Shown piece by piece: positions 1 to 10,335 of a stretch of 64,000 bases of DNA. Within the stretch, counting starts at the first letter, position 1. Every line of letters begins with the position of its first letter. The notes under the pieces were generated by a model. That model was given only the letters and a program-made list of their open reading frames with translations, made no database searches and was not told the origin of the DNA. The stretch is from Vibrio pacinii DSM 19139 (lineage in GTDB: Bacteria; Pseudomonadota; Gammaproteobacteria; Enterobacterales; Vibrionaceae): positions 186,001 through 250,000 of the forward strand of contig NZ_JONH01000001.1 in assembly GCF_000711795.1 (NCBI RefSeq). The letters run 5' to 3'. A program made the translations under genes and the position numbers.

Positions 1-2
1 TG

Positions 3-647
3 CGTTGTATGTATTGCCACAATCGAGATACTTGGGATACTCATAGCGGCAAAGAAGTGACCGTTGAAGAGATCATTCGCGAGGCTAAGTCTTATCGCCA
101 CTTTATGAAAGCCTCTGGGGGCGGCATCACCTGCTCCGGCGGTGAAGCGATGTTACAACCTGAGTTTGTGCGTGATTTTTTCCGTGCAGCACAAGCCGAA
201 GGTATCCACACTTGTCTTGATACCAATGGCTATATTCGTAAACACACTGACGTTGTTGATGAAGTACTCGCTGCAACCGATCTTGTGATGCTAGATCTCA
301 AACATATGAACGATGAGATACACCATGACTTCATCGGCGTATCGAACAAGCGAACACTGGATTTTGCCCGTTATCTACATAAGATAGGCCAAAAAACCTG
401 GATCCGTTACGTCGTTGTGCCTGGGTATACCGATGATGATCAAGCCGTGCACATGTTGGGTGATTTTATCAAGGATATGGACAACATTGAGAAGGTTGAG
501 CTTTTACCATACCACAAGCTTGGCGCGCATAAATGGGAAGCGCTCGGTGTCGAATATCCACTAGAGGGTGTCAATCCACCATCAAAAGAGTCGATGGACC
601 ATATCGTGTCAATACTCGATCAATATCACTCTAATGTAAAATACTGA
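3..647 (+). CDS. pflA: Pyruvate formate-lyase activating enzyme, 5' truncated by window edge
   Basis: Radical-SAM enzyme that installs the glycyl radical on pyruvate formate-lyase in the cytoplasm under anaerobic growth. The frame is open to the left edge, so the start and the first Cys of the CxxxCxxC cluster motif lie outside. The last two cysteines are visible at positions 6-8 and 15-17 (C-M-Y-C), followed by HNRDTWD, as usual for PflA. The [13 protein letters not shown] stretch is the SAM-binding GGE region. About 214 of roughly 246 residues are present. pflB would be expected just upstream. The gene ends before a clear terminator. Confidence 0.95.
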   Translation, partial: RCMYCHNRDTWDTHSGKEVTVEEIIREAKSYRHFMKASGGGITCSGGEAMLQPEFVRDFFRAAQAEGIHTCLDTNGYIRKHTDVVDEVLAATDLVMLDLKHMNDEIHHDFIGVSNKRTLDFARYLHKIGQKTWIRYVVVPGYTDDDQAVHMLGDFIKDMDNIEKVELLPYHKLGAHKWEALGVEYPLEGVNPPSKESMDHIVSILDQYHSNVKY

Positions 648-670
648 TACCAAAAGGTAACAAAGTCGTA

Positions 671-702
671 AAAAATACCAACGTCGAGTTGGTATTTTTT
701 TG
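671..702 (+). terminator. Intrinsic terminator after pflA
   Basis: AAAAATACCAAC and GTTGGTATTTTT pair around a GTCGA loop and end in a T-run, 24 bases after the pflA stop. It lies just ahead of the GTG start of the next gene. Confidence 0.85.
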
Positions 703-710
703 AGGTCTGT

Positions 711-1379
711 GTGAGTCTTAATGGTTTATTTTGCTTAATCGTGGTGTTGCTTGCGGTTGTACTTTCTTGGCGCGACCTCACTCAAGTTCTACTGACTAAG
801 CTGAAAACAGAACGCACTTTTCAGCACATTACCTTCGCCACCATCTTGATGTTTTCGGTGCTGTGGTCAGCTGAGGCTGGCGTTAAAGAAAACCTCTCGA
901 TACATTTTCTCGGCTTAACGGCACTTACCTTGATGTACGGATGGCGCAGTGCGTTTGCTTTGTCCATTGCCATTGTGCTGTTGATGACCCTATTTGGTTC
1001 ATTAGCATGGACTGCTCTTCCCCAATTTTTGGTTTTTTCAGCGCTGCTCCCCATTGCTATAAGTTACGCCATTTTTCTGCTTAGTTACCACTACTTACCA
1101 CGAAACATCTTTGTGTTTATTTTTGTCGCGGGTTTTCTTAATGGAGCGCTGACGGGGACCTTACATCTACTGATCAATTCAGGCTATTACCTTCTGGCCA
1201 CTGATCTTGATTGGCCAACCATTTTTGACAATTATCTACTGTTCACGCCTCTACTTGCGTTTCCCGAGGGGCTGCTCAATGGCATGGCGATAGCAATGCT
1301 GACCGTGTTCAAACCCGAACTACTTCGTGTCTTTTCTGATCGCGATTACATCTATAATCACTATCATAAAGACGACTGA
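711..1379 (+). CDS. CbiM-like integral membrane protein (putative ECF-type substrate-binding component)
   Basis: A 222-residue, strongly hydrophobic protein with about six or seven membrane segments. It resembles the COG3235/CbiM-like permeases annotated as energy-coupling factor substrate-binding components in Vibrio. Motif-level support is limited: the hydrophobic pattern, the GALTGTLHLLI stretch and the LAFPEGLLNGMAIAML segment near the C-terminus are typical of the family, in which such proteins take up metal ions or vitamins. The gene starts with GTG at 711, ten bases after the pflA terminator. No ATPase or T-component lies nearby, so the transport role is an inference from family. The substrate cannot be read from the sequence. 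Confidence 0.7.
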   Translation: MSLNGLFCLIVVLLAVVLSWRDLTQVLLTKLKTERTFQHITFATILMFSVLWSAEAGVKENLSIHFLGLTALTLMYGWRSAFALSIAIVLLMTLFGSLAWTALPQFLVFSALLPIAISYAIFLLSYHYLPRNIFVFIFVAGFLNGALTGTLHLLINSGYYLLATDLDWPTIFDNYLLFTPLLAFPEGLLNGMAIAMLTVFKPELLRVFSDRDYIYNHYHKDD

Positions 1380-1501
1380 AAAAACGTGCTATCTTGGTGT
1401 GCTTTTCATATTAAATAGGTGTTGAGATCATGTTTCAATGCGCAAAGAAACGATAACCTAAGCACATTAAAAATGTATTAGATTGTATTAGTGAGGCCAC
1501 T

Positions 1502-2002
1502 ATGGAAATGACTAACGCTCAACGTCTGATTTTATCTAATCAGTATTACTTAATGTCACAAATGGACCCAGAAAACGCGGCAAAATACCAGCGTTTACAG
1601 ACCATTGTTGAACGTGGCTATGAACTACAAATGAGCGAATTCAATAAAGACTTTGGCTGTTTAATTGAAGCTGAATGTCGTGAAGTAATCGACATCATGG
1701 AAATGTATCATGCGATGCAAGAATCCACCAAAATGCTCGCTGAGCAAGAGCAAAAAGAAGTAGACCAACGTCGTCTGTCTTTCCTCGGTTTTGATATCGC
1801 CTCTGAGGCTCAACTTGTCAATTATGTCCGCTTCCTGATCGATTCAGAAGGCCTATATCCACAATTTAGCAAAGGCGATCATCACTTTAACGCACAAATG
1901 CCAATGTTAGACAAATACCGACGTATGCTGTCAACATGGCGCAACTGCCCAAGACAGTACCATTTGTGTGCTAATGAGCTAAAGCAAATCTTTAACGCTT
2001 AA
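1502..2002 (+). CDS. yfbU: YfbU family protein
   Basis: A 166-residue cytoplasmic protein matching the YfbU family across its length, including the N-terminal [12 protein letters not shown] and the C-terminal [12 protein letters not shown]. coli YfbU has been linked to cell death phenotypes, but its biochemical role is not settled. The protein is mostly helical and charged, with no signal peptide or membrane segment. The start is ATG at 1502 behind GTGAGGCC. The 122-base gap upstream is AT-rich and probably holds its own promoter. A hairpin follows the stop. Confidence 0.92.
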   Translation: MEMTNAQRLILSNQYYLMSQMDPENAAKYQRLQTIVERGYELQMSEFNKDFGCLIEAECREVIDIMEMYHAMQESTKMLAEQEQKEVDQRRLSFLGFDIASEAQLVNYVRFLIDSEGLYPQFSKGDHHFNAQMPMLDKYRRMLSTWRNCPRQYHLCANELKQIFNA

Positions 2003-2021
2003 TAATCTAGAGCGATAACAG

Positions 2022-2046
2022 AACGGGGCCATTTTGGCCCCGTTGT
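2022..2046. terminator. Hairpin between yfbU and the convergent chemoreceptor gene
   Basis: AACGGGGCC and GGCCCCGTT form a nine-pair stem around ATTTT, followed by a weak T-rich tract on the plus strand. It probably ends yfbU transcription. Confidence 0.7.
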
Positions 2047-2101
2047 TTATATAGCCTTCAATATTAATATATCACTCTCAATATTAACCGAGGCGTTAGC
2101 A

Positions 2102-3988
2102 TCAAGAGAGCTTAAACGTCGCCACTTTGGCGCTTAATGCCTCCGCTTGACTCTTGACTTGGTGAGCCCCTTCAGAACTTTCATTGGCACCGACGACCAA
2201 TTGGTCGGCAACATCTTTAATCGACGTAATGTTCTGGGTAATTTCGCTCGTCACATGAGTTTGCTCTTCTGCCGCAGTTGCAATTTGCGTTGCCATATCA
2301 CTAATCAAAGTCACCGCCGAACTAATTTCAGCCAATGCACTGGCTGCGCGATCCGCATCAGTCACCGAATGATTCGCCAGTTCTGCACTATTACTCATAA
2401 TAGAAACCGCACGAGTCGTAGTATCTTGCAGTACTGCAATGGTTTTGTTGATCTCTTCAGTCGATGAGTGTGTTCGTTGCGATAGCACTCGCACTTCATC
2501 CGCCACAACCGCAAAGCCTCGACCTTGCTCACCTGCACGCGCCGCTTCAATGGCAGCGTTAAGCGCCAGTAAATTGGTTTGCTCAGCAATCCCTTGAATC
2601 GTTGATAGTACGCTCGAAATCTCTTGGCCATGTCGCTCAAGCTCACCGACAACGTCACTCGCACTTTGAAGCTCACTGGCTAATTTGTTTATCGACCCTT
2701 TCGTTTGCTCAACCAATGTGCGGCCGTTATCAGTACTTGACGTTGAGTCATGCGCCGCTTGCGCGGTACGCTCGGCATGAGAAGCGATCTCTTGGGTCGC
2801 ACTGGCAAGCTCAGTAACGGCCGTTGCGACCATGGTAATTTCTTGTTGCTGATGATTGATTTCATCCACGGCACCTTGTGCGCGACTGGTACTCAACTCA
2901 GACTGCTGGTTGAGCTGATAAGATTGCTCACGCACATGGCCTATCAGTTGCTGTAAACTATCAACAAAAGTATTGAAGTTATGGGCAAGTTTTCCCACTT
3001 CATCGTTCGACTCAACCTCGATACGTTGGGTTAAGTCACCACTACCATTCGCGATCTGCTCAAGTGCCGAAGAAACGTTATTTAACGGACGGAATAAGAT
3101 GTTACAAAGCAGATTGAACAACAAAATACAGATGATCACGACGACACCCGTAACCAATAGCTGGCCCCAAACCGCGCTAAATATCGGCGAAACCAACGAT
3201 TGATAATCAACAACCACAACCGTTATTAAGCCTGTATCACCAATGTTTTCAGCATAAACAACAGATTCATGTCCTAACACATCAACATAGATATCTTCGC
3301 CACTTGAAGCCGCTTGCTTAATTGTCGAAACCGTTAAACCCAACTCACTTATAGGCTGATTCAGCAGCTTGGTATTCTGGTGAACATAGATATTGCCTTG
3401 TTGGTTGGCGATAAACATGTAGCCATCGCCTGGTAAAATAACTTTTTCGATTCCACCAACAATGTCAGTAATTTCAACATCGGCCCCCAGCACAACTTGC
3501 TGTCCGTGTAGGTTGAGCGCTTTGCCTAAAGAAACCACATTGGCGCCTGTCGCAGCCGCAACCGTTGGATTGTCCATAAAGACTTTACTTGGCTGCTTGA
3601 CGGCATTGGTGTACCAGCCCCACTTTCTTGGGTCATCATTACCTGGCGGTAATACAACACCATTGGCGTTATCTTGACTGCCATCTGGATAGGCAAGAAA
3701 CACATTGTCAAAGCCTGCAGAATTTTTGACTTGCTGCAAGTGAGTAACAATGGCCTCTTTTTTTGATTCTTGTGAAAGGGAAGTCAAAGAACGTTCTTTA
3801 GATACGATCCAGTCTGATACATACTGGTTATAGGATGAAGTGGTACTTTGCAAGCGTTGTTGCACCTCCACATCCAAACGTTCTAGCGCCGCCCGAAAAG
3901 ACAGCCCTTCAACCAACAGTCCCCCGACGACTATGGCAAGACTCGCAGAAATAGCGAGCTTATTTTTTAGCGATAGTTTTTTTAACAT
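2102..3988 (-). CDS. Methyl-accepting chemotaxis protein with dCache-type periplasmic sensor
   Basis: Inner-membrane chemoreceptor of about 628 residues. A membrane segment near residues 10-28 is followed by a periplasmic domain (about 30-275), a second membrane segment (about 277-298), a HAMP linker and a cytoplasmic signalling helix pair. The signalling tip carries the family-typical [20 protein letters not shown] sequence. The sensor has a [10 protein letters not shown] stretch and a later GADVEI stretch, resembling the WY and Asp positions of amine- or amino-acid-binding dCache domains; the ligand is inferred only. The frame is open to 4024, but I prefer ATG at 3988, which gives the usual short basic N-terminus [11 protein letters not shown]. 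Neither start has a strong Shine-Dalgarno sequence. Confidence 0.9.
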   Translation of the reverse strand: MLKKLSLKNKLAISASLAIVVGGLLVEGLSFRAALERLDVEVQQRLQSTTSSYNQYVSDWIVSKERSLTSLSQESKKEAIVTHLQQVKNSAGFDNVFLAYPDGSQDNANGVVLPPGNDDPRKWGWYTNAVKQPSKVFMDNPTVAAATGANVVSLGKALNLHGQQVVLGADVEITDIVGGIEKVILPGDGYMFIANQQGNIYVHQNTKLLNQPISELGLTVSTIKQAASSGEDIYVDVLGHESVVYAENIGDTGLITVVVVDYQSLVSPIFSAVWGQLLVTGVVVIICILLFNLLCNILFRPLNNVSSALEQIANGSGDLTQRIEVESNDEVGKLAHNFNTFVDSLQQLIGHVREQSYQLNQQSELSTSRAQGAVDEINHQQQEITMVATAVTELASATQEIASHAERTAQAAHDSTSSTDNGRTLVEQTKGSINKLASELQSASDVVGELERHGQEISSVLSTIQGIAEQTNLLALNAAIEAARAGEQGRGFAVVADEVRVLSQRTHSSTEEINKTIAVLQDTTTRAVSIMSNSAELANHSVTDADRAASALAEISSAVTLISDMATQIATAAEEQTHVTSEITQNITSIKDVADQLVVGANESSEGAHQVKSQAEALSAKVATFKLS

Positions 3989-4024
3989 ACTCAGTTCACT
4001 TGTTTTATTTATGTGATCAATCAT

Positions 4025-4457
4025 TAATCGACGATATTATATTTCGTGGTTAAAAATAAATCATGATCTAGCTCGAAAGTTGGCGATTCAGTGTTTGAAT
4101 ATAGAAGTTAAATGCATTTTTGGGCAACTACTTATTACTCACAAAGTTTCACATTAACCACACTTCTTCTGTCTCCAACTGAATCTAATTGGCGCGTTGT
4201 CACGTAGAAAGTCGAATAAGGCAGTAAGTTTGAATGGCCAATTGTCGATAGAAGCAGTGACTAATCCAGAATTAGCATCACCTAATTGACCATGGTTGTA
4301 AGCACAACAATTGATCAGCTAAATAGGTGACGACCAAGAAGAAAAATTGTCGTTATCGTACAACTCGCTCTCAATCACAAATTGCAATTAAACACATATT
4401 TTTTAAGCAGAATTCTAAAAACCAACTAGGATTAAATGAGAAAGGATTTGCTTTTCT
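4025..4457. other. 433-base intergenic region before prkA
   Basis: AT-rich region separating the divergent chemoreceptor and prkA genes. It must hold both promoters. I see no convincing sigma-54 -24/-12 element, palindrome or small ORF with a ribosome binding site. Confidence 0.5.
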
Positions 4458-4502
4458 ATGCGGGTTTATTGTCAGTTCGACAAGTTCAGAGGGGAATTCA
4501 TT

Positions 4503-6437
4503 ATGAGTATTTTCGACCATTTCCAAGCGCGCTACGAAGCCTCCAAGGACGAGGAATTATCGCTGCAAGATTTTCTAGCTCTTTGTAAAGACAATAAGAG
4601 TGCCTACGCTAACGCAGCAGAACGATTGCTGATGGCGATCGGAGAGCCAGAGCTCATTGATACAGCTCAAGACCCACACTTGAGCCGTATTTTCTCCAAC
4701 CGAGTCATCTCACGTTACCAAACGTTTAAAGATTTCTATGGTATGGAAGAAGCGATTGAGCAAATCGTGTCTTATCTAAAGCATGCAGCCCAAGGCCTAG
4801 AAGAGCGCAAACAAATTCTTTATTTACTCGGCCCTGTCGGCGGTGGTAAATCGTCACTCGCAGAAAAACTCAAAGCGTTAATGCAGCAAGTTCCGATTTA
4901 CGTCTTGTCAGCCAACGGCGAACGCAGCCCAGTTAATGACCATCCATTTTGCCTATTTGACGTCAGCGAAGACGGTGACTTACTTAAAAAAGAGTACGGC
5001 ATCGATAAACGCTATTTACGTTCCATTATGTCACCGTGGGCGGCAAAACGATTACACGAGTTTGGTGGCGACATTTCAAAATTTAAAGTGGTCAAAGTAA
5101 AACCGTCAATACTTGATCAACTCGCGATAGCCAAAACCGAACCCGGTGATGAAAATAACCAAGATATCTCATCGTTGGTCGGTAAAGTTGACATCCGACA
5201 GCTTGAGCATTTTTCACAAAATGATCCTGATGCCTACAGCTATTCAGGCGCTTTATGTCGAGCCAACCAAGGCTTGATGGAATTTGTCGAGATGTTCAAA
5301 GCGCCAATTAAAGTTCTACACCCACTATTAACAGCGACTCAAGAAGGCAACTATAACGGTACTGAAGGTCTGTCAGCGCTGCCATTTGACGGCATGATTC
5401 TCGCCCACTCGAATGAATCGGAATGGCAAACGTTCCGCAATAACAAAAACAATGAAGCCTTCCTCGATCGGGTGTATATCGTCAAAGTTCCTTACTGTCT
5501 TCGCGTCTCCGAAGAAGTTAAAATTTATCAAAAACTGCTCGACCATTCCGAGCTGTCAAAAGCACCATGTTCACCAAGTACACTTGAGCTACTATCGCAG
5601 TTCAGTATTCTGTCGCGCCTAAAAGATCCTGAAAACTCGTCCATTTTCTCGAAAATGCGCGTTTATGATGGTGAAACATTGAAAGACACCGACCCGAAAG
5701 CAAAAAGCTACCAAGAGTACCGTGACTTTGCGGGTGTAGACGAAGGGATGTCTGGGCTTTCAACCCGCTTCGCCTTTAAGATTCTGTCGCGCGTATTCAA
5801 CTTCGACCAAACCGAAGTTGCCGCAAACCCTGTACACCTATTCTATGTCATTGAACAACAGATCGAACGCGAGCAGTTCCCACAGGAAACCGCAGAACGA
5901 TACCTTGAGTTCTTAAAAGGTTACCTAGTACCTCGCTATGTCGAGTTTATTGGTAAAGAGATTCAGACCGCTTACTTAGAGTCTTACTCAGAATATGGCC
6001 AAAACATCTTTGACCGATATGTGACATACGCTGATTTCTGGATTCAGGACCAAGAGTACCGCGACCCTGAAACAGGTCAACTATTCGACCGGTCAGCATT
6101 GAACAATGAGTTAGAAAAAATCGAGAAAACCGCCGGCATCAGTAACCCGAAAGACTTCCGTAACGAAATTGTTAACTTCGTTCTCCGCGCACGAGCGAAT
6201 AACAATGGTACCAATCCACTTTGGACCAGTTACGAGAAACTGCGCACTGTGATTGAGAAGAAAATGTTCTCCAATACAGAAGAGTTACTTCCTGTCATCT
6301 CGTTTAACGCTAAAACATCTTCTGAAGATCAGAAAAAACACGATGACTTTGTCGCACGTATGATGGAAAAAGGCTACACAGAGAAGCAAGTTCGCCTGCT
6401 GTCTGAGTGGTATCTTCGCGTACGTAAATCGTCGTAA
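4503..6437 (+). CDS. prkA: PrkA-family serine protein kinase (YeaG)
   Basis: A 644-residue AAA-type protein with a C-terminal kinase-like domain. E. coli YeaG, of the same length, is a stress and starvation kinase. The Walker A sequence GPVGGGKSS is at residues 110-118. The frame extends upstream to 4458, but ATG at 4503 follows AGGGGA at good spacing and gives the family N-terminus MSIFDHF. It is the first gene of a three-gene operon with yeaH and spoVR. A strong hairpin without a T-run separates it from yeaH, suggesting RNA processing or differential stability. The natural substrates of this kinase in Vibrio are not known to me. Confidence 0.95.
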   Translation: MSIFDHFQARYEASKDEELSLQDFLALCKDNKSAYANAAERLLMAIGEPELIDTAQDPHLSRIFSNRVISRYQTFKDFYGMEEAIEQIVSYLKHAAQGLEERKQILYLLGPVGGGKSSLAEKLKALMQQVPIYVLSANGERSPVNDHPFCLFDVSEDGDLLKKEYGIDKRYLRSIMSPWAAKRLHEFGGDISKFKVVKVKPSILDQLAIAKTEPGDENNQDISSLVGKVDIRQLEHFSQNDPDAYSYSGALCRANQGLMEFVEMFKAPIKVLHPLLTATQEGNYNGTEGLSALPFDGMILAHSNESEWQTFRNNKNNEAFLDRVYIVKVPYCLRVSEEVKIYQKLLDHSELSKAPCSPSTLELLSQFSILSRLKDPENSSIFSKMRVYDGETLKDTDPKAKSYQEYRDFAGVDEGMSGLSTRFAFKILSRVFNFDQTEVAANPVHLFYVIEQQIEREQFPQETAERYLEFLKGYLVPRYVEFIGKEIQTAYLESYSEYGQNIFDRYVTYADFWIQDQEYRDPETGQLFDRSALNNELEKIEKTAGISNPKDFRNEIVNFVLRARANNNGTNPLWTSYEKLRTVIEKKMFSNTEELLPVISFNAKTSSEDQKKHDDFVARMMEKGYTEKQVRLLSEWYLRVRKSS

Positions 6438-6458
6438 TAGCAATGTTTTAGCCCATGC

Positions 6459-6488
6459 CCATCCACCTAACAAAACATAGGTGGATGG
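6459..6488 (+). repeat. Perfect 11-bp inverted repeat between prkA and yeaH
   Basis: CCATCCACCTA and TAGGTGGATGG pair around an 8-base AT-rich loop, with no T-run. More likely an mRNA processing or stability element, or a partial terminator, inside the operon. Confidence 0.7.
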
Positions 6489-6545
6489 GAAGAAGTAATT
6501 ATGGCTGCCTTTAGATTAAGGCGTGTGCGAGATAAGGGGTGACTC

Positions 6546-7817
6546 ATGGCGCAATTTATTGACCGACGACTGAACGGCAAAAATAAGAGTGCTGTAAACC
6601 GCCAGCGCTTTTTACGCCGCCACAAAGAGAAGATCAAAGAATCTGTGGCAGATGCAGTAAATCGACGTTCAATCACAAATACAGAGACAGGGGAAGATGT
6701 CTCAATTCCTCACAAAGACATTAATGAGCCCGTCTTTCATCAAGGTAAAGGCGGCCTGAAAGAACGTGTCCACCCAGGTAATGACCAATTTAGCACTGGC
6801 GACAAAATCGAACGTCCCAAGGGCGGTGGTCAAGGTGGAGGCTCAGGTGAAGGTGAAGCGAGCCAAGATGGTGAAGGCCAAGATGAATTTGTGTTCCAAA
6901 TATCTAAAGATGAGTACCTCGATATTTTGTTCGAAGACCTAGAGCTACCCAATTTAGAAAAGAATCAAGTCAACAAAATTACTGAATGGAAAACTCATCG
7001 CGCTGGTTATCAAACTGCGGGGGTTCCCGCCAATATTGCGATCGTGAAATCACTGCAGCAATCACTGGCCCGACGTACCGCCATGACAGCGGGCAAAAAA
7101 CGTATGTTACACGAGCTAGAGCAAGAGTTGGATCGCATTAAGATGTCTGAGCCGGCTCAGCTTCTTGAAGAGCAACGGATACAAGAAGAGATAAAGGTTC
7201 TGCGGCATAAAATTCAGACTGTACCTTTCATCGATACCTTCGATCTGCGCTTTAAGAATTATCAGCGCCGCCCTATCCCATCCAGCCAAGCCGTGATGTT
7301 CTGCCTGATGGATGTGTCTGGGTCAATGGATCAAGCCACCAAAGACATTGCCAAACGTTTTTACGTGTTGTTGTATTTGTTCCTGACTCGAACTTATGAA
7401 AACGTTGATGTGGTGTTTATCCGCCACCATACCCAAGCCAAAGAGGTCGATGAACACGAGTTCTTCTATTCGCAAGAAACTGGTGGCACCATCGTATCCA
7501 GTGCACTGAAATTAATGAACGAAATCATTGCCAAGCGTTACCCAACCGGTGAATGGAACATATACGCTGCGCAAGCTTCCGATGGAGACAACTGGGCCGA
7601 TGATTCGCCTCGGTGTCGCGAGCTTCTGACCAAACATCTACTGCCAAACTGCCAATACTACTCATACATAGAAATCACTCGCCGTTCGCATCAAACCTTA
7701 TGGCACGAGTACGAGAAACTCGAAGGGGATTTCCCAAACTTCGCGATGAAAAACATCCGCGCGGTTGAGGATATTTTCCCTGTCTTTAGAGAGCTTTTCA
7801 AAAAAGAGCACGCTTAG
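6546..7817 (+). CDS. yeaH: YeaH/YhbH family protein, von Willebrand A-like
   Basis: A 423-residue cytoplasmic protein of the family co-inherited with PrkA and SpoVR. The N-terminal 90 residues are basic. A low-complexity Gly-rich stretch lies at 93-105 ([11 protein letters not shown]), and a helical segment rich in Glu and Lys at about 185-225. A vWA-like domain begins near residue 248, with the metal-site motif D256-x-S258-x-S260 in MDVSGSMD. It starts at ATG 6546 behind AGGGGTGA and stops ten bases before spoVR. In E. coli yeaG and yeaH are co-expressed under RpoS and nitrogen starvation. The molecular role is not established. Confidence 0.93.
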   Translation: MAQFIDRRLNGKNKSAVNRQRFLRRHKEKIKESVADAVNRRSITNTETGEDVSIPHKDINEPVFHQGKGGLKERVHPGNDQFSTGDKIERPKGGGQGGGSGEGEASQDGEGQDEFVFQISKDEYLDILFEDLELPNLEKNQVNKITEWKTHRAGYQTAGVPANIAIVKSLQQSLARRTAMTAGKKRMLHELEQELDRIKMSEPAQLLEEQRIQEEIKVLRHKIQTVPFIDTFDLRFKNYQRRPIPSSQAVMFCLMDVSGSMDQATKDIAKRFYVLLYLFLTRTYENVDVVFIRHHTQAKEVDEHEFFYSQETGGTIVSSALKLMNEIIAKRYPTGEWNIYAAQASDGDNWADDSPRCRELLTKHLLPNCQYYSYIEITRRSHQTLWHEYEKLEGDFPNFAMKNIRAVEDIFPVFRELFKKEHA

Positions 7818-7826
7818 GGAGGCGGT

Positions 7827-9368
7827 ATGACAACAACCAAAACGAAAAAGCCGACGAAGAGCAAAGCATTGCCAGATGGTCCAGATTGGACATTTGATCT
7901 ACTCGAGCGTTACCACGTTGAAATAAAACGAGTCGCGGAGCACTACCGTTTAGATAGCTACCCCAATCAAATTGAGGTGATCACTTCTGAACAAATGATG
8001 GATGCTTATTCAAGTATCGGTATGCCCATCAACTATAACCATTGGTCATTTGGTAAAAAGTTCATTCAGACCGAACAAGGCTACAAACATGGTCAAATGG
8101 GTTTAGCTTATGAGATTGTGATTAACTCCGATCCTTGTATTGCCTACTTGATGGAAGAAAATACTGTCACCATGCAGGCCTTAGTGATGGCCCATGCTTG
8201 CTACGGCCACAACTCTTTCTTTAAGGGCAACTATCTGTTCCAAACTTGGACCGATGCAAGTTCTATCATTGATTATCTGCTGTTCGCCAAGAAGTACATT
8301 GCAGAATGTGAACAAAAATACGGTGTTAAGGAAGTCGAAGAACTGTTGGACTCCTGTCATGCATTAATGAATTTTGGCGTGGACCGTTACAAACGACCTG
8401 AAAAAATATCTATCGCTGAAGAAAAGTTACGCCAAGAAGAACGCGAGAGCTATTTGCAATCACAGGTAAACGATTTGTGGCGCACAGTTCCTAAATCGAA
8501 AGTCGAAGCCGAGAATGAAAAAGCTCGTTTTCCTTCAGAGCCGCAAGAGAACATTCTCTACTTTATTGAAAAGCATGCGCCTTTGCTTGAATCGTGGCAG
8601 CGTGAGATAGTCCGTATTGTACGAAAAGTGAGTCAGTATTTTTATCCGCAGAAACAAACCCAAGTGATGAACGAAGGTTGGGCAACATTCTGGCACTACA
8701 CCATACTGAATCATCTTTATGACGATGGGCTTGTGACAGACAGATTTATTCTGGAGTTTTTACACAGCCATACCAGCGTCGTCGCGCAACCTCCATACAA
8801 CAGTCAGTACTTCAGTGGTATAAACCCTTATGCGCTAGGTTTTGCTATGTTCCAAGATATTCGTCGTATTTGTGAAAATCCGACCGATGAGGACAGAGAG
8901 TGGTTCCCCGATCTTGCAGGAACCGATTGGCTAGATGCGGTGCACTTTGCCATGCAGAACTTTAAGGATGAAAGTTTTATTAGCCAATATTTGTCACCAA
9001 AAATCATCCGTGACTTTAAGCTGTTTGCCATCGTAGACGATGACCGCAAGAACTTTATCGAGGTCAGTGCCATTCACAATGATGTCGGCTACAAAGCAAT
9101 ACGCGAAAAATTAGCCGCGCAGTATAACTTGAGTAACTTAGAGCCAAACATTCAGGTTTACAATGTCGATGTGCGCGGCGATCGTTCGCTAACCTTGCAG
9201 TATGTGCCACATGATAGGATCCCTCTTGACGACAGTTACGAGCAAGTGCTTAAACACCTTTATCGTTTATGGGGTTTTGATGTCGTACTTGAAGAAGTCA
9301 AAGAGACCGGGCGTCGTGAAATTCTTGGGGCGTGCCCAAAACGTGGCGACTATGACGCTAAAATCTAA
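7827..9368 (+). CDS. spoVR: SpoVR family protein
   Basis: A 513-residue cytoplasmic protein matching the SpoVR/YcgB family along its length, including MNEGWATFWHY and the HSTS-like segment HSHTSVVAQPPYNSQYFSGINP region. In Bacillus SpoVR affects spore cortex formation; in non-sporulating bacteria its job is unclear. The start is ATG 7827 preceded by GGGAGGCGGT, an excellent ribosome binding site, ten bases after yeaH. It is the last gene of the prkA-yeaH-spoVR operon, a combination conserved widely in proteobacteria and suggesting the three act together. A terminator shared with the convergent kdsB follows. Confidence 0.95.
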   Translation: MTTTKTKKPTKSKALPDGPDWTFDLLERYHVEIKRVAEHYRLDSYPNQIEVITSEQMMDAYSSIGMPINYNHWSFGKKFIQTEQGYKHGQMGLAYEIVINSDPCIAYLMEENTVTMQALVMAHACYGHNSFFKGNYLFQTWTDASSIIDYLLFAKKYIAECEQKYGVKEVEELLDSCHALMNFGVDRYKRPEKISIAEEKLRQEERESYLQSQVNDLWRTVPKSKVEAENEKARFPSEPQENILYFIEKHAPLLESWQREIVRIVRKVSQYFYPQKQTQVMNEGWATFWHYTILNHLYDDGLVTDRFILEFLHSHTSVVAQPPYNSQYFSGINPYALGFAMFQDIRRICENPTDEDREWFPDLAGTDWLDAVHFAMQNFKDESFISQYLSPKIIRDFKLFAIVDDDRKNFIEVSAIHNDVGYKAIREKLAAQYNLSNLEPNIQVYNVDVRGDRSLTLQYVPHDRIPLDDSYEQVLKHLYRLWGFDVVLEEVKETGRREILGACPKRGDYDAKI

Positions 9369-9377
9369 TATGACGAG

Positions 9378-9403
9378 AAAGGCCCTAATGTAGGGCCTTT
9401 GGT
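9378..9403. terminator. Bidirectional terminator between spoVR and kdsB
   Basis: AAAGGCCCTA and TAGGGCCTTT form a perfect ten-pair stem with a three-base loop between convergent genes. Confidence 0.85.
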
Positions 9404-10156
9404 TTATTGGTTGGCGATAATGTTTCTAACTACTTCTAGGTCTTCAGGCGTATCTACGCCGGCGGCTGGTGCTTGTTTGGCCACCGCCACATGAATTTTT
9501 TCACCGTACCAAAGTACACGTAGCTGCTCTAAGCACTCAATTTTCTCAAGGGCGGTTGGCTGCCAGTTGATGTACGTATTAATAAAACCTGCGCGATAAG
9601 CATAAATGCCGATATGACGCATCAGAGGCTGCGCAATGACTTTATCGTTACTCGCAAAATTATCACGATCCCAAGGAATGGTTGCGCGGCTAAAGTACAT
9701 CGCATAACCGTCTTTATCCGTTAACACTTTCACCGCATTGGGGTTGAACACTTCGGCTTGATCGGTAATTTCCACCGCAAGTGTTGCCATCGGCGCTTGG
9801 CTGTTGGCCAAGTTTTCCGCCACTTGACTAATAATGCTTGGTGGAATCAACGGCTCATCTCCTTGAACATTGACGATAATATGTTCGTCAGGTATGGCCA
9901 TCTTTTTTACCACTTCGGCCAAACGTTCAGTACCAGATTCATGATTAGGTGAAGTCATACAAACTTGGCCACCAAACCCTTTCACTGCTTGCTCTACTCG
10001 ATGATCATCCGTCGCGATGATGACGTTTTGTGCTCCCGCTTGAATGGCTTGGGCGTAGACCCACTCAATCATAGGCTTACCACCAATGTCAGCAAGAGGC
10101 TTACCAGGTAACCGCGTTGATTGGTAACGCGCCGGAATAACAACAGTAAATGACAT
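9404..10156 (-). CDS. kdsB: 3-deoxy-manno-octulosonate cytidylyltransferase
   Basis: Activates Kdo with CTP to give CMP-Kdo for lipopolysaccharide core synthesis in the cytoplasm. It is 250 residues long, the normal family size. The N-terminal nucleotide-binding signature [14 protein letters not shown] lies at residues 7-20, and the [10 protein letters not shown] motif near residue 95 is the metal and CTP site. Its ATG overlaps the stop of ycaR by one base (TAATG), so translation is probably coupled. It belongs to the msbA-lpxK-ycaR-kdsB series of LPS genes, the same order as in E. coli. Confidence 0.97.
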   Translation of the reverse strand: MSFTVVIPARYQSTRLPGKPLADIGGKPMIEWVYAQAIQAGAQNVIIATDDHRVEQAVKGFGGQVCMTSPNHESGTERLAEVVKKMAIPDEHIIVNVQGDEPLIPPSIISQVAENLANSQAPMATLAVEITDQAEVFNPNAVKVLTDKDGYAMYFSRATIPWDRDNFASNDKVIAQPLMRHIGIYAYRAGFINTYINWQPTALEKIECLEQLRVLWYGEKIHVAVAKQAPAAGVDTPEDLEVVRNIIANQ

Positions 10157-10335
10157 TACCTGCCCTCGTCCATGCTCACTTTGCGCGCTTCAGGCTCTAA
10201 AAGTACGGGAATGCCTTCTTTAATCGGGTAAGCGAGGCGATCAAATTTACACACAAGCTCTTGCTTATCTTTATCAAATGTGAGTTTGCCTTTACATATA
10301 GGGCAGGCAACAATCTCAAGCAGACGGTGATCCAT
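10156..10335 (-). CDS. ycaR: YcaR/Trm112-like small zinc-ribbon-type protein (UPF0434)
   Basis: A 59-residue protein. The translation reads [18 protein letters not shown], then [20 protein letters not shown]. It carries CPxC near residue 11 and a later Cys, the partial zinc-ribbon of the Trm112 family. The start codon lies 20 bases inside the end of lpxK, and the stop overlaps the kdsB ATG, so it is embedded in the LPS operon exactly as in enteric bacteria. Its function there is unknown. Gene identity is clear from position and sequence. Confidence 0.93.
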   Translation of the reverse strand: MDHRLLEIVACPICKGKLTFDKDKQELVCKFDRLAYPIKEGIPVLLEPEARKVSMDEGR

